Shown in pieces: positions 6,553 to 12,615 of a DNA stretch of 13,278 bases. The position numbers and the translations under genes are program-made. The stretch lies in the NCBI GenBank assembly GCA_002293525.1, contig DBDJ01000060.1, positions 1-13,278 on the forward strand. The letters are read 5' to 3'. Within the stretch, counting starts at the first letter, position 1. Every line of letters begins with the position of its first letter. The notes under the pieces are model-generated. The model ran no database searches. It saw only the letters and a list, made by a program, of their open reading frames with translations, and was not told the DNA's origin. This stretch comes from Lachnospiraceae bacterium UBA935. GTDB lineage: Bacteria; Bacillota; Clostridia; Lachnospirales; Lachnospiraceae.

Positions 6553-7692
6553 TATACTCCCATAATAAAATAGCCGGTATAGTTCTTCCAGTTCGCCCGG
6601 ACCTGGTTCGGCCGGAGAGAATAAAATATTGGCATCTTGCCGGGCTAGTTCCACATAAGCCGGAATCCGCTCCAGATACTCTTTTTCCGGAATCCCGGCA
6701 TCCTGCAAGCTTGCCGGCATATCGATCTGCCGATATACTTCCCGGATCTTATCCACCAGTTGATATTGTTTTTCTTCAAAAGAACCAGTAATCCCCAGCT
6801 GTTCCGCTACTTCCGCATAAAATGGCTGCGGAATCAGATATTCCATCGTATAGGGAAGCAAGAGACCGGTCATAAGCCCGTGAGGCTTGCCGAAATCTCC
6901 GCCGGCTTGATCCATGCCGTGAGCCATTCCCGTTATAGAGTTATTGATGCCGGCACCAGCCATAGTCGCGGCTATATGTACCTTTTCCCTCGCATCCTGA
7001 TCTCCCTTCACGGATTTCGGCAGTTCTTTTATCACGGTCACCGCTGCCTGCACGCACTGCATCCGAACCATTTCCGAAGCCAGCTGACTTACTCCCGCTT
7101 CCATTGCATGAGCTAAGGCATCCGTACCGGAGAAAATCAGATTGCCATGAGGCAGGCTTTTCAGCAGATCAAAATCCATAATAGCGGTGTTGGGGATGAT
7201 CTCATCCGACAGGATCATTTTCTTTCTCTTTTCATCATCCTTGATCACCGCACATCCGGTAGTTTCCGATCCTGTCCCGCTGGTAGTCGGGACCACCACC
7301 AGTTCGGCCCGGCCCGGAAAAGGCTCTATCTCATAAGCTTTCGTTGCCCGCTCCCAGTCATATTCCGGCAATTCATAAAACAGCCACAGCGCTTTGGCCG
7401 TATCCATTACCGAACCGCCGCCGATCGCTACGATGACGTTCGGAGCGTACTCGCGGATAGCTTGTATCGGTTCCTCTAGCATATACATATGCGGTTCCGC
7501 CGGTATATTGCAGATGACTTTACAGTCCGCACCCTTAAGAATCCCTTCAAACAGCAGTTCATTCAATCCTAACGCTTGCATAATATTTTCATCTACCACC
7601 AATGCCAGTCTTTTCCCCTTATATTCCGCCAGTTTTTCAATGCTTCCCCTTCCCAGTGCATAAGACGTCGTCTTAAATGTCGTATACTTCAT
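6550..7692 (-). CDS. Iron-containing alcohol dehydrogenase (group III)
   Basis: The 380-aa product is an iron-dependent NAD(P) alcohol dehydrogenase of the FucO/DhaT type. The nucleotide-binding GGGSVMDTAKA is at 91-101 and PTTSGTGSE at 135-143. The metal ligands fit Asp191 and His195 (GTDALAHAMEA), His258 and His271 (AHGMDQAGGDFGKPHG). The histidine four residues after the third ligand in FucO-like enzymes is Gln262 here, and the segment to the last ligand is one residue shorter. The start at ATG 7692 has AAAGGAG 7 nt upstream; the frame stays open to 7764, but those codons cover an intergenic hairpin and lack a ribosome binding site. A plausible job is reducing an aldehyde released by the aldolase, or oxidising a polyol intermediate. 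Neither can be decided from the sequence. Confidence 0.9.
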   Translation of the reverse strand: MKYTTFKTTSYALGRGSIEKLAEYKGKRLALVVDENIMQALGLNELLFEGILKGADCKVICNIPAEPHMYMLEEPIQAIREYAPNVIVAIGGGSVMDTAKALWLFYELPEYDWERATKAYEIEPFPGRAELVVVPTTSGTGSETTGCAVIKDDEKRKKMILSDEIIPNTAIMDFDLLKSLPHGNLIFSGTDALAHAMEAGVSQLASEMVRMQCVQAAVTVIKELPKSVKGDQDAREKVHIAATMAGAGINNSITGMAHGMDQAGGDFGKPHGLMTGLLLPYTMEYLIPQPFYAEVAEQLGITGSFEEKQYQLVDKIREVYRQIDMPASLQDAGIPEKEYLERIPAYVELARQDANILFSPAEPGPGELEELYRLFYYGSI

Positions 7693-7728
7693 TCTAAAAC
7701 TCCTTTTCTTTGCTTGCATAAACTTGGA

Positions 7729-7752
7729 AGAATGGCTCCGAAGAGCCATTCT
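7729..7752 (-). promoter_or_regulatory. UUCG-capped intercistronic hairpin between EIID and the dehydrogenase genes
   Basis: In minus-strand RNA a perfect 10-bp stem (AGAAUGGCUC pairing with GAGCCAUUCU) is closed by a C(UUCG)G tetraloop, one of the most stable RNA loops. It lies about 20 nt after the EIID stop (7773) and about 37 nt before the iron-dehydrogenase ATG. The following bases, TCCAAGTTTATG, are not a clear U run. It is therefore more likely a mRNA end-protecting or processing element, or a partial terminator, than a full terminator. Confidence 0.6.
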
Positions 7753-7772
7753 CCGAGGCAACAACTTACTTA

Positions 7773-8594
7773 TTACCCTAAAATCCCTGTCAGTCCGCCG
7801 ATGGCACCGACGGCCACGATAATCAGCAATACCTTTACTGACGACAGTCCCTTTTTCAGCAACTGATAACAGCCTAAAGTCAACAGCAGCGGCAGTAATT
7901 TCGGTACAATCGTATCAAAAAGCTGTTCCTGCACATTAAAGACACTTTCCGCCGTCTGCTGGATCTGGATGCCGCAGCTCATGGAAACATAATTGGCTAC
8001 CAGTGCTCCCAGCACCATACATCCGACAATATTGGCTCCGGCAATTATCTTATTGACAATGCCATTTTCCAAGATACTTAAGATTGCATCACTGCCTTTT
8101 TTGTAACCCAGCATAAACAAGCTGTAGGATATCCCGAATACGACTGCAACCATGATCAGTGAATAGACAATCGGCCATACGACACTGCCGTTACTGGACA
8201 TATCAATGGCAAAGGCCAGCAGCAGAGGAACAATCACGCCCTGGATCACGCTGTCGCCGATACCTGATATCGGTCCCATCAATCCGGTTTTGACCGATGT
8301 GATGGCATCTCCTTCAATATTGCCGCCGGCGGCTTTCTGTTCTTCCATAGCTACGGTCAGGCCGGCGATGGAGGAACCCAGGCACGGTTCACAGTTAAAA
8401 AAGCCCGAATGACGCTTAAGCATTTCTTTTTGTTTTTCCACGTCATCTTTATATAATTTCTTGGCTATCGGTACCATGGAATGCAGAAAGCCGATTCCCA
8501 TCATCCGCTCGTAGTTATAGTTAGCCTGATTATTAAACAGCCAGATCAGCCAGGAACGTCTTACTTCTTTTTTTGATAAGCGATTCTCAGACAT
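7773..8594 (-). CDS. PTS mannose/fructose/sorbose-family transporter subunit IID
   Basis: EIID pairs with EIIC to form the membrane channel of mannose-family PTS transporters. The 273-aa product has the family N-terminal cytoplasmic part and the conserved KTGLMGPISGIGDSVIQG segment (102-119). Hydrophobic stretches follow at about 119-131, 139-163, 182-204, 226-246 and 252-272. The ATG at 8594 overlaps the end of the EIIC gene by 8 nt, and its AAGGAGG lies inside EIIC codons, so the two are probably translationally coupled. It is the last transporter gene before a stable hairpin that separates transport from metabolic genes. Confidence 0.95.
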   Translation of the reverse strand: MSENRLSKKEVRRSWLIWLFNNQANYNYERMMGIGFLHSMVPIAKKLYKDDVEKQKEMLKRHSGFFNCEPCLGSSIAGLTVAMEEQKAAGGNIEGDAITSVKTGLMGPISGIGDSVIQGVIVPLLLAFAIDMSSNGSVVWPIVYSLIMVAVVFGISYSLFMLGYKKGSDAILSILENGIVNKIIAGANIVGCMVLGALVANYVSMSCGIQIQQTAESVFNVQEQLFDTIVPKLLPLLLTLGCYQLLKKGLSSVKVLLIIVAVGAIGGLTGILG

Positions 8595-9345
8595 TTACTT
8601 CTCCTCCTTTTGCATTTTTAAGCTGGGTATAGATTATTGCACAGCACAGTGCCAAGAAACCGACGGCTATCATGCTAAGGCCAAAATAAACTGCCAGAAG
8701 GAAACCGATGAAGAAAAATATTCTTGCCTCTCCCTTGAAGATATACAGCAAGGTCAGACCGATACCAAGGGCGGGCATCATTCCGCCGATTATGATCAGA
8801 ATCCCGAGAACCGTACCGCCCAGCGCATTGATGGCGCCTTCGATATGGCTGGCACCCAGATAAGCGGCCAGGAAGCAGGGAACTGCTGTCAGGACAAAAA
8901 GCATTAGCTGCGGCAGAAGTACGTCCGCGATCCAAACCTTATGCCCTTCACCACGCTCCACATATCGATCGGCGAGATGAGCAAAGATGGAATCAAGTGT
9001 CAGTCTGCCGAACCATAACAAAGTACCAATCAAGCCGATCGGAACCGCAATCGCCAAAGCGGCTTCCGTATCCAGCCCACCGGTAATCGCCATTGCCGCG
9101 CCCAAAATACCGGCCAGACACATGTCTCCCGGCAAAGCACCACCGGCGGAAATAAAGCCGATATACATCAGATTGATAGTAGCTCCCACCATAACCCCGG
9201 TAACCGGGTCTCCCAAAATCACGCCGGTCAGAAAGCCGCCGATTAATGGACGGTAAATAGTATAATAACCAACCGGGCCTGCTACGATAGAACTATTTCC
9301 TAAATAATACAAAATTCCTAAAAGTAAAGCCTGAAATACACTCAT
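8587..9345 (-). CDS. PTS mannose/fructose/sorbose-family transporter subunit IIC
   Basis: EIIC is the main integral membrane, sugar-binding subunit of the mannose-family permease. The 252-aa length and the sequence match the ManY/SorA/AgaC group. Recognisable parts are the Gly-rich GDPVTGVMVGATINLMYIGF-like stretch (from about residue 46), a GGALPGDM segment (68-75) and several long hydrophobic helices through to residue 240, followed by a short charged tail. ATG 9345 has a doubled AAGGAGAAGGAG upstream. It follows the EIIB gene by 31 nt and overlaps EIID by 8 nt. Confidence 0.95.
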   Translation of the reverse strand: MSVFQALLLGILYYLGNSSIVAGPVGYYTIYRPLIGGFLTGVILGDPVTGVMVGATINLMYIGFISAGGALPGDMCLAGILGAAMAITGGLDTEAALAIAVPIGLIGTLLWFGRLTLDSIFAHLADRYVERGEGHKVWIADVLLPQLMLFVLTAVPCFLAAYLGASHIEGAINALGGTVLGILIIIGGMMPALGIGLTLLYIFKGEARIFFFIGFLLAVYFGLSMIAVGFLALCCAIIYTQLKNAKGGEVNV

Positions 9346-9376
9346 ATCTCCTTCTCCTTTTTAGATTAATTTTTAT

Positions 9377-9859
9377 TCATGTTTCAAGCATCTTACGGAC
9401 GTCAGCAGGGCTTTCTGTAGGAACCAGCTGGAAGACGATCTCGAGCCCGTTGTCAATCATCCGCTTCATAGATTCCGTTTCTTCCTTACTTGCCGAAACA
9501 TTTCTGTTGAACTTCTTTCTCCCGGCCAAGGCACCCATCCCTCCCAGGACTATTTTTTTCAGTTTGACACCTCCTTCGATCAGTTTTTCAAAAACCTGGG
9601 GCGTTTTGACCAGGATTATTACTTTTTCTCCGCTTTCCTCCTCACCTTTCAGGATCTCCGTCGCTGCTTCCAGCCCATAGACCTCTACCACAACATCCGG
9701 CGGCGCCGCCGCTTTAAAGATTTTTTGCATGAAAAGGTCTTTTACCAATCCGTCATCTACAATGATAATTCGGTTTCCTCCGGTCTGTTTGACCCATGAG
9801 GTGACTACCTGGCCATGGATCAGCCGGTCGTCGATCCTGCTCAGTACAATGTTTTTCAT
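9377..9859 (-). CDS. PTS mannose/fructose/sorbose-family transporter subunit IIB
   Basis: EIIB accepts phosphate from EIIA and hands it to the incoming sugar. This 160-aa protein has the mannose-family active site RIDDRLIHGQV with phosphorylatable His15. This family uses histidine, unlike the cysteine EIIBs of other PTS classes. The start ATG at 9859 overlaps the EIIA stop in an ATGA arrangement, with GGAGGA in the EIIA codons upstream, indicating coupled translation. EIIA and EIIB are separate proteins here, as in sorbose-, levan- or galactosamine-type systems, and not fused as in E. coli ManX. Confidence 0.95.
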   Translation of the reverse strand: MKNIVLSRIDDRLIHGQVVTSWVKQTGGNRIIIVDDGLVKDLFMQKIFKAAAPPDVVVEVYGLEAATEILKGEEESGEKVIILVKTPQVFEKLIEGGVKLKKIVLGGMGALAGRKKFNRNVSASKEETESMKRMIDNGLEIVFQLVPTESPADVRKMLET

Positions 9860-10269
9860 CCCATCTCCTCCATCATCTTATTTACGTCAACTATGGTTTT
9901 CAAGCCGGTAGTGAAGATCATGTGCTTCAGTTCTGCCATGGTCTGGAAGTCTCTGGTACCCATGATTTCCAGAAAAATCGGCAGGTTCACGCCGGCAACG
10001 TGGGTAAAGTCATACTGCTGCATCAGTCTTGCCGTCGCATTGAAGGGACTGCCCGATTTCATGTCGGTAAGGATCAAGATCTCGGCCTCGGGCTTCTCCG
10101 CTTTGATTTCATTGATCTTGTTTTCAATCCGCTCCCGTAGCTCGTCCACATTTTCTCCTAGGGTAAATCCGAAGGAATAGACCCCTTCCTGCTCCCCCAT
10201 AATCAGTTCACTGCTCTCAACCAGTGCCTGCGCATAACTGCCATGTGATACTACAATTACTTCAATCAT
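9856..10269 (-). CDS. PTS mannose-family EIIA component
   Basis: This cytosolic 137-aa protein takes phosphate from HPr and passes it to the EIIB encoded by the next gene. Its active-site histidine is His9 in VVSHGSYAQAL. The second family signature, TDMKSGSPFNATARL, begins near residue 68. The ATG at 10269 is preceded by GGAGGGAG. The stop overlaps the EIIB start by 4 nt. The 39-nt upstream gap is made largely of a 19-bp repeat that also covers the end of the preceding EIIA gene. Confidence 0.95.
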   Translation of the reverse strand: MIEVIVVSHGSYAQALVESSELIMGEQEGVYSFGFTLGENVDELRERIENKINEIKAEKPEAEILILTDMKSGSPFNATARLMQQYDFTHVAGVNLPIFLEIMGTRDFQTMAELKHMIFTTGLKTIVDVNKMMEEMG

Positions 10270-10287
10270 TGTCGCTCCCTCCGTTAT

Positions 10288-10344
10288 CGTTAATACCCAT
10301 CTTGACCGTTAATACCCTTCTTGATCATTAACACCCTTCTTGCT
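10288..10344. repeat. Three-copy 19-bp tandem repeat across the end of the fructose/Ntr-type EIIA gene
   Basis: On the minus strand the copies read AGCAAGAAGGGTGTTAATG (10344-10326), ATCAAGAAGGGTATTAACG (10325-10307) and GTCAAGATGGGTATTAACG (10306-10288). The first two and part of the third differ by few bases. The stop codon of the EIIA gene lies in the second copy and the third is intergenic. Since 19 is not a multiple of 3, copies are read in different frames. Each copy carries a purine-rich AAGAAGGG core. The GGAGGGAG ribosome binding site of the next gene follows directly and may be a decayed fourth copy. Confidence 0.85.
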
Positions 10345-10812
10345 TCCTAATAATTCCATCATCTGCGCGGCATCCCGGATGAGCATCATCTGTGCGGCAA
10401 GGCTTTTATCCGCCAGCTTTCCACAGATCATTTTTAATGCTTCGATATATTTTCCCCCTTGTTCGGTTTCCGGATTCGGAACCGCAAATAAAACGATCAG
10501 CTTGACCTGTTTGGCCTCGGGCGGGATGGCTTGCTGCCATGTGTCCCATTTTATCGTCTTTTTTGTTCTGGCAATGGCAACTGTCATGGTAAGCACCTGT
10601 TCCGATATACCATGAGGGATGGCTATCTGATTACCAACGCCGGTAAATCCCAGATGTTCCCGCTCCCAGATATCCTGTAAAAACAAGGCCGGGTTTTTTA
10701 CTTTTCCGCTACGGTGCAACAGGTCTGCCAGCTGATGCAGTACGTCTTCCTTCGTATCTGCTTCCATGTCAAGAATAATATTTTCTGTCCCGATTACCTG
10801 TTCCGGCTGCAT
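10309..10812 (-). CDS. PTS fructose/mannitol/nitrogen-type EIIA (PTS_EIIA_2) protein
   Basis: The 167-aa product is an EIIA type 2 domain, the phosphoacceptor of fructose/mannitol/Ntr systems and of LicR/MtlR-type regulators. The active site is GNQIAIPHG with His67. The C-terminal dozen residues come from a 19-bp tandem repeat and fall outside the conserved domain. ATG 10812 overlaps the end of the regulator gene by 19 nt in another frame. Its only ribosome binding site is GGGGGGAG, 3 nt upstream. Because the four mannose-family subunits already include their own EIIA, this one more probably serves the regulator, which has an EIIB-like domain but no EIIA. A -1 shift in the G run would join the two into the usual five-domain regulator. 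It could also be an independent protein made by translational coupling. Confidence 0.9.
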   Translation of the reverse strand: MQPEQVIGTENIILDMEADTKEDVLHQLADLLHRSGKVKNPALFLQDIWEREHLGFTGVGNQIAIPHGISEQVLTMTVAIARTKKTIKWDTWQQAIPPEAKQVKLIVLFAVPNPETEQGGKYIEALKMICGKLADKSLAAQMMLIRDAAQMMELLGSKKGVNDQEGY

Positions 10813-12344
10813 GGTCTCCCCCCACTTACCTTATTTCTCTCCATAATATAACTTCGTATCGCCTTAATATCCTGCTCCAGCAACAGGGAAGAAACGATCA
10901 CGCTGGGGACATCCTCCCGCTCTACCGGTACTGTTGCAATCAAAAAATCCACCTCCTTGAGATCCATTTCCCGTATCATCCTGGTAGAGACTACGTCCAG
11001 TATTTCCAGAAAAGCAAATTCATTTTTCAGTTTTGCTGCCAATAACTGTGAAGTTCCATAACCGCTGTGACAGACGACCACCACCCTTTTATGCATGGCC
11101 ATTTTTTCCAACATCGTCTGAAAATAGATGGCAATACTGACAATCTCGTCCATGTTGATCGGCGGCAACCGGTATTCTGTCACCAACTCCTTCACATATT
11201 TTTCACAGGCTTTGATCATCTCCGGATAATGCCTGCTGACCTCCTCTTTTAAAGGATTTTCAATCTGGATATTGTATTGCATCCGTTTCAGCATCGGCCT
11301 GATATGAAGAATTAGCCCCTGCATCATGTCATTATCTTTTCCAAAATCCATCCCCAATTCCGCTGATAACCTTTGACTCAGCTCCTTGGCAAAAACAGAG
11401 CCGACATCTATGTGGTCGGGCGGCCGCTCTTGTTCGGCCGTATGCTGCTTGAAATCAGAAGAAATTAAATATTGATAAATATAACGGGTCTCCCCTTCCC
11501 CGATCTGGATCTGGTAGTGTTCATTGATCCGCTCGGCTATTTTTCCTGCATGTCGGTAATGCTCCTGAACGGCGAAATCATCCGGCTGACTAGATCCACT
11601 GTTATCAATATGGATATTTTCCCGCACCCGCTTGATACTGATCAGGATATGGGTCAATAGATTGATATAATACACATCACTGATATCCAGTTCCCTTTTT
11701 CCGGTAAAATTTTCTTCGGCATGATTGGCTATGCCGCTTGTATAAAGAAGGTTTTCCACAAAATCAATGTCCTCGGCGGAAAACAGCTCCAACAACCCTT
11801 TCCGGGTATTTTCACGGATGGCAAGTCCGGCTATGGCCTTACGGATATCGGCCTCTGATCCGGCAATATAGGTTCCCCTTTTGGTTTTTTTCAGTTCCAG
11901 ATGGTATTTTTTCAGCCGGTTTTCCACATATTTCATATCATTGACAATACTTGTCCGGCCTACATAATACCTCTCAGATAGTTTTTGCAATGAAGTCATC
12001 GCTTTGGTGTTAAGAAGCATTTCCTTTAAAATCGCTTCCCGCCTTGGCGTTGAGGCTTCCGTCTCTTCCTCTGTAACGAAACCTCCGATATCATGCAACA
12101 GCCGGTTTTTTACATCATTTGCCACAGTGAACAATATCCCTTTGCCACGGCCGGCTTTGATTTCCATTACCCGAGAATATTGTTTAGAATATTGATTCAA
12201 AAAATATCGGACTTGCTTTAAATCTGCCTGAAGTGTCTTGGATGATACGTTCAATTTTTGTGCAAAATAAGCAATAGGCCGATATTGATCTTCCTCCAAC
12301 AATAGACGTATCAGTTCTTTCTCTCTCTTATTCACATAATCCAT
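10794..12344 (-). CDS. PRD-containing transcriptional regulator (LicR/MtlR type, lacks C-terminal EIIA)
   Basis: This 516-aa protein is probably the PTS-controlled activator of the operon. In order, it has an N-terminal helix-turn-helix (about 5-45), a second helix-turn-helix region (about 105-160), PRD1 (about 190-300), PRD2 (about 310-415) and an EIIB-like domain starting VVVVCHSGYGTSQLL with candidate phospho-Cys425. PRD1 keeps the first conserved histidine (His232) and PRD2 its first (His347). The second position is Tyr292 in PRD1 and Tyr407 in PRD2. Relatives usually end in an EIIA domain; here that domain is the next gene, overlapping by 19 nt. The start ATG 12344 is fixed by an in-frame TAA just upstream, but it lacks a good Shine-Dalgarno, suggesting low expression. 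BglG-like RNA-binding antiterminators begin with a CAT domain, which this lacks. Confidence 0.93.
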   Translation of the reverse strand: MDYVNKREKELIRLLLEEDQYRPIAYFAQKLNVSSKTLQADLKQVRYFLNQYSKQYSRVMEIKAGRGKGILFTVANDVKNRLLHDIGGFVTEEETEASTPRREAILKEMLLNTKAMTSLQKLSERYYVGRTSIVNDMKYVENRLKKYHLELKKTKRGTYIAGSEADIRKAIAGLAIRENTRKGLLELFSAEDIDFVENLLYTSGIANHAEENFTGKRELDISDVYYINLLTHILISIKRVRENIHIDNSGSSQPDDFAVQEHYRHAGKIAERINEHYQIQIGEGETRYIYQYLISSDFKQHTAEQERPPDHIDVGSVFAKELSQRLSAELGMDFGKDNDMMQGLILHIRPMLKRMQYNIQIENPLKEEVSRHYPEMIKACEKYVKELVTEYRLPPINMDEIVSIAIYFQTMLEKMAMHKRVVVVCHSGYGTSQLLAAKLKNEFAFLEILDVVSTRMIREMDLKEVDFLIATVPVEREDVPSVIVSSLLLEQDIKAIRSYIMERNKVSGGRPCSRNR

Positions 12345-12424
12345 GCGTCGGTATTACTACTTTCATGTATTTGTATACTGTTTATTTTTATATTTTCACT
12401 CAAATTTATGCTTATTTTTATCAA

Positions 12425-12460
12425 AAATTATTTATTTTTTATAATAATTTAATTATATCA
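12425..12460 (-). promoter_or_regulatory. Possible promoter and dyad for the PTS operon
   Basis: On the minus strand an extended -10 element TGATATAAT (12460-12452) is seen without a recognisable -35 box. That fits an activator-dependent promoter with a leader of about 100 nt before the regulator ATG. Just downstream is an AT-only dyad, AAATTATT and AATAATTT separated by 10 bp (12425-12450), a possible operator. The region 12345-12480 is so AT-rich that chance matches are expected. Confidence 0.3.
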
Positions 12461-12489
12461 GGTTCGTTTTAGTCAGAAATACCAAACCA

Positions 12490-12511
12490 CTTCCCTATAG
12501 TTAAGGAAGTC
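12490..12511. repeat. Short inverted repeat upstream of the PTS operon
   Basis: ACTTCC and GGAAGT are separated by 10 bp in the gap between the collagen-like gene's terminator and the regulator promoter region. The size and spacing resemble an activator or repressor operator, but there is only one copy and no proof of function. Confidence 0.25.
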
Positions 12512-12554
12512 ATAGTGCATAATGAATATGGAACCAGTTTTAAATAAGCAGAAA

Positions 12555-12592
12555 CCTGACAGGAAAAAGATAATATCCTTTCTCCTATCAGG
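12555..12592 (-). terminator. Rho-independent terminator of the collagen-like gene
   Basis: On the minus strand a long imperfect stem opens with CCTGATAGGAGAAAGGATA and closes with TATCTTTTTCCTGTCAGG. It includes a few mismatches or G-U pairs and is followed by TTTCTGCTTATTT. It lies 24 nt past the stop codon at 12616 and separates this gene from the PTS operon control region. Confidence 0.75.
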
Positions 12593-12615
12593 CTCCGACT
12601 TAATGTTAGCCTTAT

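Noticed and set aside
7693..7764. Longer iron-alcohol dehydrogenase starting at 7764
   Set aside because: The extension is encoded by the intergenic hairpin and ribosome binding site region; ATG 7692 has AAAGGAG at correct spacing.
9815..10180. Plus-strand reading frame of 121 codons opposite the mannose-family EIIA and EIIB genes
   Set aside because: It is antisense to two confidently identified, translationally coupled PTS genes and lacks family resemblance; the other long plus-strand frames across fbp, ptsI and the dehydrogenases are rejected on the same grounds.
12455..12480. Catabolite-responsive element (cre) near TAAAACGAACC upstream of the operon
   Set aside because: Only the left half resembles the cre consensus; the right half and the flanking TG/CA bases do not match.
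12361..12480. RAT-type antiterminator site or riboswitch in the operon leader
   Set aside because: No GC-rich terminator or conserved aptamer is visible; only weak AT-only pairing, and the regulator lacks an RNA-binding CAT domain.
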